A stretch of 64,000 bases of DNA from Phyllostachys edulis (Eukaryota > Streptophyta > Magnoliopsida > Poales > Poaceae), in NCBI GenBank assembly GCA_036346405.1, contig CM070562.1, positions 109,444,999-109,508,998 on the forward strand. Direction: 5' to 3'. Under the pieces are notes generated by a model, which worked only from the letters and a program-made list of their open reading frames with translations, did no database searches and had not been told where the DNA came from. This document shows, piece after piece, positions 1 through 9,653 of this stretch; the stretch's first letter is position 1, and each line of letters starts with the position of its first letter. Made by a program: the position numbers and the translations under genes.

Positions 1-685
1 CTAAATAGCAATCTAGTAGTACTCTAGCAAAAGAGCAACATGCTAACATTGTAGATAACCACAAGCAACATAAGCAGACTTGATGAGATCTCAATACCAT
101 CCATACAGAACCCTACTTAGGTCTAACCAAAGCCAAAGAAGAATCCTAGTAACAGGCTGCTTCGGACATCAAAATTTTTCATTTTCGTATCAAAATTTGA
201 AACGATTAACAAGAAAGATATAATCGGATATCAATGCTACAGCTTCAGGTTTCCAGGCAGCGTCTCAGTATGAAACAAAATCAGAGTCCATTCTACTTTA
301 CTAAAACAAGCAACTAAAACAGACACGAATTGATCAAGCATAGGCAGGATATCAGGTAGCGAAAACAGAAAGCAAGGTAACATAGTTCTAGTGACAGGAT
401 AGGTCACTTTGGATATAAAGTATACAGTCCGATTTCACTGCTACCGAACATTGCAGACAACAAGCATACAACCACAAGCAGCGTAAGCCAACACTTCACA
501 TCATGTACTCGAGTAAACGAAGCATACCTGATGATATATCAATACCATCGATACAGATCCTTACTTAGGTCTTAAAATGCCATCAGTTCGGTACCAAAAA
601 AAACTTAGCATACTGGAACGAAACTAGTAGGGAACAAAAAGGTGATCAAGACACCATGTGTATGAATGGCACGGGTGGTCTAGAT
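1..685. other. 3' flank of eS30 gene, no coding gene seen
   Basis: AT-rich sequence downstream of the minus-strand eS30 gene. It presumably contains that gene's 3' UTR, but the poly(A) site cannot be placed. Two diverged segments resemble each other: roughly 40-130 and 445-580 share the order 'aacattg.agacaac', 'accacaagca', 'tcaataccat' and 'acttaggtct'. No reading frame of interest is present. Confidence 0.5.
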
Positions 686-972
686 CTACTTCTCGGAGGA
701 GTTGGGTCCGCGTTTCTTGCCGAAGCCGACGACGGCGGTGACGAAGCGGCGGTTGTACTGCATGCGCTTGTGGGCGCGGCCGCGGGGCTTCTTCTTCTTG
801 TCCTGCTTCGCCACCTTGGGCGTCTGGCCCCGCACCTTCCCCGCGCGAGCCAGCGAACCGTGAACCTTACCTGCGCGATGCAACAGCAGAAGCACGTCAA
901 TACTCAAAACTGCACGACCTAAAGAACCGCAACACGAGTAGAGATCGAGAGGATGATGAGATGATTACCCAT
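686..972 (-). CDS. RPS30: 40S ribosomal protein eS30 (2 exons, 62 aa)
   Basis: Small basic protein of the 40S ribosomal subunit, acting in the cytosolic ribosome. The model is complement(join(686..870,969..972)). Exon 1 is only ATGG and is followed by a GT...AG intron of 98 nt. Exon 2 then completes a Gly codon and reads KVHGSLARAGKVRGQTPKVA, ending in GFGKKRGPNSSEK. This is the usual full-length plant eS30 (62 residues), rich in Lys and Arg, with no ubiquitin-like FUBI leader as expected in plants. The split start was chosen because the conserved protein begins M-G-K-V-H-G. An upstream in-frame ATG at 907 lies inside the intron and would add unrelated residues. The gene is divergent from the BUD23 gene, with about 329 bp between start codons. 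A TATATAAA motif lies about 100 nt upstream of the ATG on its strand. It looks intact. Confidence 0.95.
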
Positions 973-1301
973 GACGGCGGCGGCGGAGTGGCGGCGCTCG
1001 TACGATTTGGGAAGAGACGACGAGCGCTCGGGCGGCGGGCTGTGCCCTAGATGGGTGGGACATTTATATAGGCAAGACGCAGCTGGGCCGTAAAATTTGG
1101 GCTAGGGCTCACGGCCAATTACAAACGTGAAAAAAGGGCACGACGCGGCCCACAAGAAGCCCACTAAACGTGTAGTGTAGCGTGGGAAGTGCAAACCTCC
1201 CCAAGAGAGAGAACCCTCGAAGCGGCAGACGAGAACACTACAGGCGGCGGCGGCGCGCAGGGAGAAACCGAGGACGAGGAGAAAAGAAGAGCGGAGACGA
1301 G
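973..1301. promoter_or_regulatory. Shared divergent promoter of eS30 and BUD23
   Basis: The gap of about 329 bp separates two head-to-head start codons (972 minus, 1302 plus). It holds several site II-type TGGGCC/TGGGCT motifs: TGGGCC near 1084, TGGGCT near 1098, and the reverse forms in 'gcggcccac' near 1146 and 'aagcccac' near 1157. Such motifs are typical of plant ribosomal-protein and growth-linked promoters. A TATA-like run (tttatata, 1071-1078) points towards eS30. No clear TATA was seen for the BUD23 side. That both genes share these sites is inference from the spacing. Confidence 0.65.
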
Positions 1302-3758
1302 ATGCCTCGGCCGGAGGTGCAGGCGCCGCCGGAGATATTTTACAACGAGTCGGAGGCCCGCAAGTACACCACCTCCTCCCGTATCATCGAAATCCAGGCA
1401 AGCTACCAGCCACCTCAGTCTTGCATTAGATTTGAGCTTTGCCAATTCGCGGTGCTGATGTGATTCTTTCTGCGTGTGATGTCTGATCACCTTGCAGGCG
1501 AGGATATCCGAGAGGGCGCTGGAGTTGCTCGCTCTCCCCAACGATGGCGTCCCCAAGCTGCTTCTGGACATCGGTCAGCTTCCTCTTCCACTTCTAATTT
1601 CTTTGCTTCATGATATCTGGCTTAGGATATAACACTCAAAAACTATGTTTCTTCGACAAGAATACGATTTTTGGGCAGAATTATTGGCTTACAATTATAG
1701 TTTGTATGCTATGAGTCGGCAGGGTGCGGTTCTGGACTTAGCGGCGAGACATTGACAGAGCATGGCCACCACTGGATTGGCTATGATATCTCACGGTCGA
1801 TGCTTGGTGAGGAACTATGCCTTGTTCCTTTCTCTAATGGACATCTTGCTTTATTACTTTGATTCCTTTTGGAGAGCTTCAAATTTCCCCCCGACAGATG
1901 TTGCTTTGGAGCGTGAATCAGAGGGTGACCTCCTACTCGCAGACATGGGTGAGGTAAATATGCACGCGATCTGCAGGGAAATGCTTGTCTTATGCGGTCC
2001 TAATATTACGGTTGAGTTATATGTGTTTAGTGGTAGAAAACATCCTTGTGGTAACAATAATATTGCGCATGACTTGCGTTATCGACCATGGTAGTCCTCA
2101 GAATCAATCCTGATCAGCACCCAAAAAGTAAATGGAACTTTAAACCTTTCTGGAGTGAAAAAAGGAGAATGGATCCAAATTACCTGAACATTGTAGAACT
2201 GTCTTCTCCCATAATCCTGTGATTGCTGAATGGATTTCTTTGTATACATGCCAAATTTTATTAATTATGAATTTTACCATGTTTGTCAATCTTTGCTTAA
2301 TACAACTACAGCCACCTCTTCACAGTTGCTTCACCACAACTTGTCTTACATTAACTCATGTTCCAGGGCTTAGGCTTGCGGCCAGGGGTTATTGATGGTG
2401 CAATTAGTATTTCAGCAGTTCAGGTAATCTTTAAGCTTTATGTTTCTGCAACTAACCAATCATGTTTATCTCATTCCTAATTCCTTAATTCACAACTGTG
2501 ACTTTTGTTTGACTATGTCTGCAGTGGTTATGCAATGCTGACAAGTCTTCTCACGATCCAAGATTGCGGTTAAAGTATGTATCTGAAGTTTTTTTTTACT
2601 GTATCTCTTAGGTTCTGCAACCAATTCTTAACCTCAACGTGTGCATAATTTTCAGGGCTTTCTTTGGATCATTATATAGATGCCTAGCAAGGGGAGCAAG
2701 AGCTGTTCTACAATTTTACGCTGATAATGTGAAGCAGAGTGAAATGATCGTGACTTCTGCCATGCGTGCTGGATTTGCTGGTGGAGTGGTCATTGATTGG
2801 CCTCACAGGTATGAGTTTAATTTCCTCGCAGCAATGGTGTATGAACAGTCTTATAAATTTAATCTCTGCTATACAATTATGAGCATGCCTTTCTTCTGAC
2901 AGTTCAAAAGCAAAGAAATCCTACCTTGTCCTTACTTGTGGCGCACCTTCTCTTCATGCATCGCTTCCAAAGGGTAAAGGTCAAGATGGTGAGATGTGCA
3001 GTGATGACGACGACGATGATGGGAGCAATGATGACCAAACAGTAAGCTCATGCTTAACATAACTCATTTCTTCATACATTTTGGAGCTACTTACCGCTTT
3101 CACGATATCCCATTTTCTCTCGTCTATTTCTTTATTCCTTGATTTTTTATCTTGAGCTTCTTTACCAGAATCATAAGATATGCTATGTTTACAAATGAAG
3201 CTCCGATTATAGTAATCCAATTGCTGCTTACTACAAACTAGTTTCACCCAGAAACTATAGCTACATGAGCAAACAGGCCTTGTACCCACTTGTGGGTAGG
3301 AAATGGCAGTTATTCTTGTAGTAATCTGTTTATCAATCTCTGCTTGTAATATTACTGTGCAACTTAACTAGCTTCTTCAGTTTTACCCAGTAGCTCCTAG
3401 ATGATTAGTTACTACAGATACTGTTGTATTGGATGCAGCAGCTAAATGGTTCTGTCTGATCAAGAATCATCTTAGATCATAGTTATCTTGTTGTTTTATC
3501 TACTTTACAGGCCCTTCTCATATGATTGTTCTACCATGCGATGATTCGTTGGTGTTCTACCGGTAATACATGATATGGTATTTTTTTATGCAGGTCGGCA
3601 TATATGAAAGAAATAGGCCAAAGAAGAGGCAGAAGGCAAGCAAGAACGGGAAAGGCAAGGATTGGCTCTTGAGGAAAAAGGAGCAGATGAGAAGAAGAGG
3701 ACGCGATGTACCCGCGGACACAAAATACACTGGGCGGAAGCGGAAGAGCTACTTCTAA
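1302..3758 (+). CDS. RID2: 18S rRNA (guanine-N7)-methyltransferase, BUD23/RID2 family (9 exons, 291 aa)
   Basis: S-adenosylmethionine-dependent methyltransferase that makes m7G in 18S rRNA during late 40S assembly, acting in nucleolus and nucleus with a TRM112 partner (family knowledge). The model is join(1302..1397,1498..1573,1723..1806,1898..1953,2367..2423,2525..2574,2656..2808,2903..3041,3594..3758). All phases join and give 291 codons, the normal family length. The start MPRPEVQAPPEIFYNESEAR matches the conserved N-terminus. SAM motif I, DIGCGSG, is at residues 56-62, and the acidic loop DMGEGLGLRPG and ISAVQWLCNAD follow. The C-terminal BUD23-type region has an acidic stretch, then a basic tail, RNRPKKRQK through KYTGRKRKSYF, that is a likely nuclear/nucleolar signal. 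Intron 1 starts with GC rather than GT (CAG|GCAAGC). No lesion was seen. Confidence 0.93.
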
Positions 3759-4060
3759 CTCGTAGCCCTTATAATATATGTGCCCCATGCTTGTTGTTTG
3801 CTGGTCGTTTAGTTGTAGTAGTTCATTAGAAGCAGCAAGAAGGTTCTGCTTAAGAGTGGGATGAATGTGTTTCCTTTGTACACCACAGAGCTATTCTTAA
3901 GTTGTACCATGCAGCAGTTTTGGCAAGGCTGTCATAAAGTATGTGAACTATGCCATTTTTAAATATCTACAAGGATAGATGATTGGTTGGTTGTTTGTTT
4001 GCATGGATTTGTGTAAGATTGCCCAATTTGTATTAAAAAGATGAGTGCATGTGCATCATG
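3759..4060 (+). other. 3' UTR and downstream flank of BUD23
   Basis: AT-rich non-coding sequence after the stop codon, with T-rich stretches and no reading frame. It probably includes the BUD23 3' UTR. The end of the transcript cannot be fixed from the sequence. Confidence 0.4.
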
Positions 4061-5204
4061 CTACTGGGGCAAAAAAAAAAAAGGTGAGACGGTAGCTTGC
4101 TGCTCTCCACGCGAGAATGGTGTGTGTCTCAGTTCTGGATAGGCATTGCCAGATGAGCCGTTCTTCCTGGGCCGGCGAGAAGCACGGACTGTTCGCCCAA
4201 CATGGCTCACACTGTAGTTGGACCGAGTTGGAATGGCTTGACAAGCTGTACCATACTTGGGTCGTCACTCTGGGTTGGCCGGTGGTCCGGTCCGGCCTAT
4301 CCTGGTATGGTCGTTAGGCCTGTTTTTTAAAATATATATAAGATTTTATTTTCATTTCTTAATATTTATATGATTTTATTGTTATTTATTACTATTTATA
4401 TGGTTTTATTTGGTAGTTTTTAAATTTTGCGTAGTTCATTTTAATAGTATATAAATTTATTTTATTTTTAATTATATATATATTTTAGGATTTTTTACAT
4501 TTTTTCAATTTTTCATGCCATAAGGCTGCCCAGGCTGGTCCGAGAGGGCTATGTACCGTGCGTGATTCAGCACACAGCCCACGAGGCGACACAGGCCTGT
4601 GCCGGGCGCCCATCTGGCCATCACTAATTCAGGATAATGTAAACCAGATATGGCTAGATAGGCCATGCTAGCTGGCCCGGCCCGAAACATGGCACTGTTG
4701 GCCCGACCCACACTATAGCTAGACCGGCTAGCATGGCACGAATGCTTGGGCCGTGCCTAGCTCCGCACCCTAGCACGATGGCCCATCCCGCACTCAAGAC
4801 AAACAAGACGGCCATGTCACGCACAAATGGGGCCAAGCGCAGATGAGAGGATGGGCGTGGCGTGGAGAGGAGGTGGCACAAGGCTTGGTCATGGTCGAGG
4901 AGAGAGGCGCGGCCAAGCGCAGAGACGGAGGAGGAGGAGGTCGGGAGCGGCGAGGCGCGGGACGCAGCGGGGCGAGAGCATGCAAAGTAGCAGGCGCGGC
5001 CTCGCTGGCAGTAGCCGATCCAGGATTTCTAGGATGGGTGTTCGGAGTTACAAAAATATTGTCCATTAACTTGTGACATGTTTTAGTCATTATATGCTAC
5101 TAGAAGTCTAGAGCTGCAGTTGTATTCTCTACAATTTTTTGATATCCACATTAAGCTTCACTGCAGTTTTCAAAGCAATACTACAAACAAGGTTATTACT
5201 ATGA
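4061..5204. repeat. Repeat-like DNA, GGCC/GGCACG-rich blocks around an AT-rich core
   Basis: GC-rich blocks (about 4120-4320 and 4520-5030) rich in GGCC, GGCCCG and GCACG motifs surround a very AT-rich stretch (4320-4510). The block near 4740-4810 shares the phrase 'gcactcaagac' and the same motif style with 8440-8680, and similar motifs recur at 6770-6835. This looks like a non-coding repeat family. I cannot name it and found no clear terminal repeats or target-site duplication. Reading frames here are low-complexity and unconvincing. Confidence 0.4.
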
Positions 5205-5815
5205 TCTCACAAATTGAGTGAATCTCACTCAATTTGGAATTTTTTTTGCAATTTGGAAATATCTGTACTAAATGATCCATTCATCCTACAGGAAATATTT
5301 ATACTAAATGATCCATTTATCCTGCATGGTTTGCAATTTATAAATCTCACTCAATATAATCCATTCACCCTCAATATCTCAACCTCATAGCAAGCATATT
5401 CAATTGCAACGAACCAATAACAACATGCCTACAGGTTTTTTTTTCCCTTCAAAATCTAGCAATCCATGAATATGAAGCACAACTGCAGAGGCAGCAGAGT
5501 AGACAGAGCTCAGTCATGCTAATAAAGTGTCTCTACATTCATCCTCGATTCCTAATTATAAATCATCACGCTATATAGTCCATTCATCCTCAGTTCCTCA
5601 CTCAATTTGGAAGTATTTGCAAATCTCACTCAATATAATCCATTCATCCTCAATATAATCCATTCTAAATTCCGTAATGAGCAATCTCTCTACTAAATGA
5701 TCTACATCCATATAGTCCATTCATCCTTAGTTTCTCACTCAATTTGGAAATATTTGTAAATCTCACTCGATATAATCCATTCAAAATTCAGTAATCAGCA
5801 ATCCATGAAGCATGA
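5205..5815. repeat. Degenerate internal repeats ('ctcactcaa' / 'atccattcatcct')
   Basis: The phrases 'tctcactcaat', 'tttggaa.tattt', 'actaaatgatc', 'atagtccattcatcct' and 'cagtaat.agcaatcc' recur several times in the same order, in units of very roughly 110-170 bp with drift. It is non-coding and probably the interior of a transposable element or a decayed minisatellite. Confidence 0.5.
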
Positions 5816-6840
5816 AGCAGTAGCACAACTACATTGTGCAGAGGTAGCAGAGGAGCTCACCTGGACCATGCTGTGTGCCGCCGCCGCTCCTTCACCAATG
5901 CCGGTGCTCGCCTTCGCCGCCGCCGCCGCCTTTGCTTGCTCGCCGCTGCCGCAGGTTGCCCTAGCGTTGCCACTCACTCACATGGCGTAGGGTGCTCGAC
6001 GACACGCACACTGCCGCTGTCAGGCGCCACATCCTCCATCCCCGCCCGGCCAGTGCTCGCCGCTTTCACCGCCGCAGAAGTCCTTGCGTCGTTGCTGCAG
6101 CCACAAAGCGAGAAGGGGAGACGGGAGAGTGGGCTCGATGTTCGCCCTTGCCCCGCCGCTCGCCGCACAGCCTTGCGCCGCCGCCATAGAGTGAGAAGAG
6201 GAAACAGGAGAGTGGATAGGAGGATAACAATAGGATAGGGTTTGCTCTCGGAGTGGGGACGGGGTTGGCCTGTCGGGTGCCGGCTACCGCTTGGGCCATG
6301 GTGGCTTCGGGCCTTGGGCCTTTGATTACGTGGGCCGTACAGATAGAGCAGGAGAGAGCGAGTGGTCGGGTGTGGCGGGCTAAAATCAAGAGGCAGAGGA
6401 TGAAATACGTACTTTGAGTATACTTTCTAGTATATATATATCTAATATACTTAACAAATACTAGGTTTTTTGCCAAAAAAATTTAGGTGTACATCTGTAT
6501 ACCCATATCTATATACTAGATCCGTCCCTGCTCGCAGGGGGGTGAAAAGGGAGGCGACGGGAGGACTGGAGGAGGTGAAAATGAAGAGAAAGATGAAGAA
6601 AGAAGAAGGGCGCGAGCTCACGGCTGTGAGAAAAGAAAAAAGATAAAAAAAAAAGGAGGAAAAGGAAAAGAAGGGGAAAAAGAGAAAAGAAAAAGAAGAA
6701 AAGAAATAAAAAGAAAAGGAAAGATGGATTTTTGAATTCTACATATTTTTTTAAAAAAAAAAAAATTCGGGCCAGTCGGGCCATCGTGCTGGCTGGGCTG
6801 GCACGACCCAATGCACCGGCGTGCCGTGCCTAGGTAAGGA
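5816..6840. other. GC-rich then purine-rich intergenic sequence, no gene recognised
   Basis: 5850-6240 is GC-rich with many GCC runs and short overlapping frames on both strands, none resembling a known protein. 6541-6730 is an almost pure purine tract (A/G) on the plus strand, followed by poly(A). 6770-6835 again carries the GGCC/GGCACG repeat style. Nothing here is supported as a gene. Confidence 0.4.
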
Positions 6841-6896
6841 CCCCCGGCGCGTGTTAAGCGGAGAGAGTGCCTCGCCGCCGGCTCGATTGCTGGCAC

Positions 6897-7300
6897 CTCA
6901 TCTCGATGGCGGTCGCGTGCGCGGTTGCGGTGGCCGCTCCCGCCGCACCAACTCCAACTTGGCGCCGCGCCGCAGCTTCCGCGTGAGCTGTCGGCACAAG
7001 CCCAGCCCCCGCGCCGGCGCAAGGAACAGCCAACAGCTCGCCTTCCCGCTCGTTTCTCCCGCGACCTCGCCGATGCGGAGGCCAGTAGCCTTTCTCCCGC
7101 CGCGGATTCGGCGGTGCCGGGCAAGCGCAGCGAGCCAACTACCCAACCAACTCTACCGATGCCTCCAAACTTCACAGTTCACACGGACTGCCTCCGTGTC
7201 CAAATGCCTCGGACGCTTCTTCCCTCTCCCATCTAGCTCTGACTGCAGCAGCTGTCCATCTGTATACTTCCGTAGCATCGAAGTGCACCCTTTCGAATGA
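6897..7300 (+). other. Exon-like GC-rich segment, doubtful
   Basis: An ATG at 6906 opens a short Ala-rich frame (MAVACAVAVAAPAA) that meets a stop near 6987. An overlapping frame continues with a Ser/Arg/Pro-rich, transit-peptide-like sequence (APRRSFRVSCRHKPSPRAG) up to about 7300. This could be a decayed or captured 5' exon of a plastid-protein gene, or simply biased GC-rich DNA. No conserved domain is visible. Listed only because composition and ATG context are gene-like. Confidence 0.15.
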
Positions 7301-7398
7301 TAGCACCCTTTCGAATGATATCTTTGTAAGAAGAGTAAATTTGATCCAAATGTCGAATTCGACTATACTGTTCCAAATGTCGAATTCGACTATACTGT
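7283..7398. repeat. Two adjacent perfect short tandem duplications
   Basis: An 18-bp unit (gcaccctttcgaatgata) is present twice in tandem at about 7285-7320. A 27-bp unit beginning 'tccaaatgtcgaattcg' is present twice at about 7345-7398. The copies look essentially identical, so the duplications are probably recent. Confidence 0.8.
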
Positions 7399-8080
7399 GC
7401 CACTACTCAGTAGGTGTTATAGGATTAGTAGAGGACCTTCTCACCTGCACAAAAACTTTGGCGACAGCCATCTCTGATTTGATCATGAGAATGAGTAGCC
7501 AGGCTTAGGCACCTATCTAATTCGATAGCAGTATGATCTCTATAAGTATATAACCCTTTTTCCAATCACGACTTCAGAATCAGATTAATCTAAGCATAAC
7601 TTGCTGAAGTGACGAGATCTTTTTGTTCAAAACCTCCTGGTTCAGTAGCCATTCCCTAATTCTTCCTGCCATCAATTACTCATCAAAATAATGTTTTGAT
7701 GAGTAAATTTTAGTGTCATCCATCTAGGCAGTTCCTTTTGCTTTCAAGCAAAAAACTTGACTGTTGAGTCAATTTTACTTTCATGTTTAACTAGGATGAC
7801 TGGGCCTTGGATCCGTTGGTGGCGCTAGAGCTGGGACTTGGGACGGGCTTTTCTGAGCTAGTCCGAAGTCCGGCCAAGACGGACGGTCTAAATACTGAGA
7901 CGGCCATTTGGGTCAGGCTTGGCCAAGACGCACTAAAGAAGCCCAATCCTCCAATCCCTCCTCCAGCCTGGCCCAAACCTATCCATCTCCGGCTTGGTAG
8001 CCTGGCCCAATCCCATTCTCACCCCCCCTCCCCAGTCTGGCCCAACCCTAACCCTCATCACGGCTAATCCATATCCTCAA
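7399..8080. other. Intergenic, no gene seen
   Basis: 7399-7790 is AT-rich with no reading frame of note. 7795-8060 is GC-rich with several TGGGCC/TGGCCC motifs, which could belong to a promoter for the candidate gene at 8381 or to a repeat. Neither reading can be settled from sequence alone. Confidence 0.3.
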
Positions 8081-8375
8081 TCCCATACACCGCCCACCCT
8101 CCACCCTCGGCCTCCTCCCTCCCTGCGCCCACTTTCCTCCCTCCTCTCTCCTCCTCTCCCCACACACCGCCTCCCTCCCTCCCGCCTCTCCTCCCCACAC
8201 ACCGCCTTCCTCCCTCTCTCTCTCCCCCACACACCGCCTCCTCCTCTCCGCCTCTCTCCCGCCTCCTCCTCCCTCTCCTCTCCTCCCCATGCGCCGCTTC
8301 CCCTCTCGCCTCTCCTCCCCACGCTCCCTCTAGCCCACCGCCCCTCCCTCAACTCCTCCAGTCGCCTCCCCACGA
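8081..8375. repeat. Pyrimidine-rich low-complexity tract
   Basis: Plus strand is almost all C and T, with a drifting tandem unit built on 'cctctcctccccacacaccg'. Long frames on both strands here are compositional artefacts. In grasses such tracts are common in 5' UTRs, so it may lead into the candidate exon at 8381. Confidence 0.7.
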
Positions 8376-8380
8376 GAGGA

Positions 8381-8808
8381 ATGAAGATGGCGGTTGTCGC
8401 CGCCATCGCCGCCTCCGCTATCTATAGTTATTTTGGGCTAGGCTTAGGTCAGCACTCAAGACGACCTCAAAGACGACAAAGCTTTGGACCGTGCTCGGCC
8501 TCGACCGAGGCGAGGTGGGCAAGACGCACGCAAGACGACAGATGATCGGGCCAAGCCAAGACAAAGACGACGGATGACCGGGCCAAACCGGCATGGCACG
8601 ACGCGGCCCGAAACACGGTGAACCCAGGCCGGGCCGGCACAGCCCAACCCAATACCCAGCTCGAGGTGGCGCCGCGGCTACGAAGTATGGAAGCATCCTG
8701 TTCCCTGACAAAACAAGGCCAAACATCGTCCAAGCGCTGTTAATGGTGTCCCTGCCTGTAGCAGCTGCTGTCCTGATTTTGTTCAAACTGAGTTCCACGG
8801 AGGACTAA
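8381..8808 (+). other. Candidate small membrane-protein gene, possibly interrupted
   Basis: An ATG at 8381 in fair context starts MKMAVVAAIAASAIY. From about 8668 another frame reads ATKYGSILFPDKTRPNIVQA, continues through a hydrophobic stretch (ALLMVSLPVAAAVLILF) and stops at 8806-8808 after KLSSTED. The second part has ordinary codon use and one clear membrane segment near its C-terminus, and is the most gene-like piece. Between the two lies the GGCC/GGCACG-type repeat (8440-8665), so the locus may be one gene with that repeat in an intron, or one broken by it. I do not recognise the protein. Confidence is low for a real gene and lower for the joined model. Confidence 0.25.
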
Positions 8809-9653
8809 AATGAGGTCTTGTAGAAGCTTCAGATAATGTCTTCTAAGTTTCATCGTATGTTCGTATCTTGTAACTGTGAAAAAATGTGCTACTATTGCTG
8901 AATAAATTTGTATGCGAAGCTGGTCTCCTTTATCTTTGTGAAAATTCTGCAAACTTAGAGCTACCGCGAGTCTCAGAGTGGAACGAGTGGCCTATGTCTT
9001 CTGAGCTGGCAGAGCGTTGCTATTTCAGATGTTGATCGATCTGGCATGGACAGGTTTAGTTGATCAGCATCGTCGCCGTCGAAGGGGGGAATCTCAAGAA
9101 GATGACAAGTGGCTGCAAAAATGACAAAAGTCAAGATACCGAGAAATGGTGTTATGCAAATCTAGTAGAATTTTGCATTATCTGCATTTCAGAACTAGGT
9201 AGAACCTGCAGCTGACTTTTGCCTAGAACACATGCTTCAGGATACGGGTGTCCGTCTACTCTGAACTGAAGTTAACCAAAAGCTTCACCTACAGGGCCTG
9301 ATATTTCAAGATGCTCTACTGCAACAAATATATATTTACAGTGCTGTAGCTTGATTGAGTTTGGTATCGGCAGCCGTGACTTGAAACTATTACACGCTCT
9401 TGGTAATAACTGCAACTACAGCAAAAAAAAATCATACTTTACAATTACAAGATCACCAAAATTAAATGAGGCCAATCAAATTACTTGACAAAACTCAACC
9501 TCTCCGTCGCCACTTCACAGTCTGTAAACCTTGAACCTCTCTAACAAAACGAATGCAACAGTTCGTGGGATCCCAATGAACTGAAGAATTGCAGATTGGA
9601 CTACAGCATAACGGTTATTGAAGATGACGTATTCTGCAGTAAATATTTACAGG
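8809..9653. other. Intergenic between candidate exon and DnaJ gene
   Basis: 8809-8950 resembles a plant 3' UTR (AT-rich, with 'aataaatttg' near 8900). 9000-9653 probably includes the 3' UTR of the minus-strand DnaJ gene. No reading frame or RNA gene was recognised. Confidence 0.35.

Noticed and set aside
686..907. 73-aa frame starting MSIDVLLLLHRA as the eS30 start
   Set aside because: The extra N-terminus lies in the intron. The 4-base first exon at 969-972 restores the conserved M-G-K-V-H-G start.
656..922. 88-aa plus-strand frame opposite eS30
   Set aside because: Antisense shadow of the eS30 exon with no independent support.
3361..3480. Possible C/D box snoRNA in BUD23 intron 8
   Set aside because: A 'gatgatt' and a 'ctga' are present at suitable distance, but the C box does not match RUGAUGA and no terminal stem forms.
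6509..6811. Phe/Leu-rich 100-aa minus-strand frame
   Set aside because: It is the reverse of a pure purine tract, so the apparent hydrophobic protein is low-complexity.
7994..8545. 183-aa Pro/Ser-rich frame
   Set aside because: It runs through the pyrimidine-rich tract and stays open because of composition.
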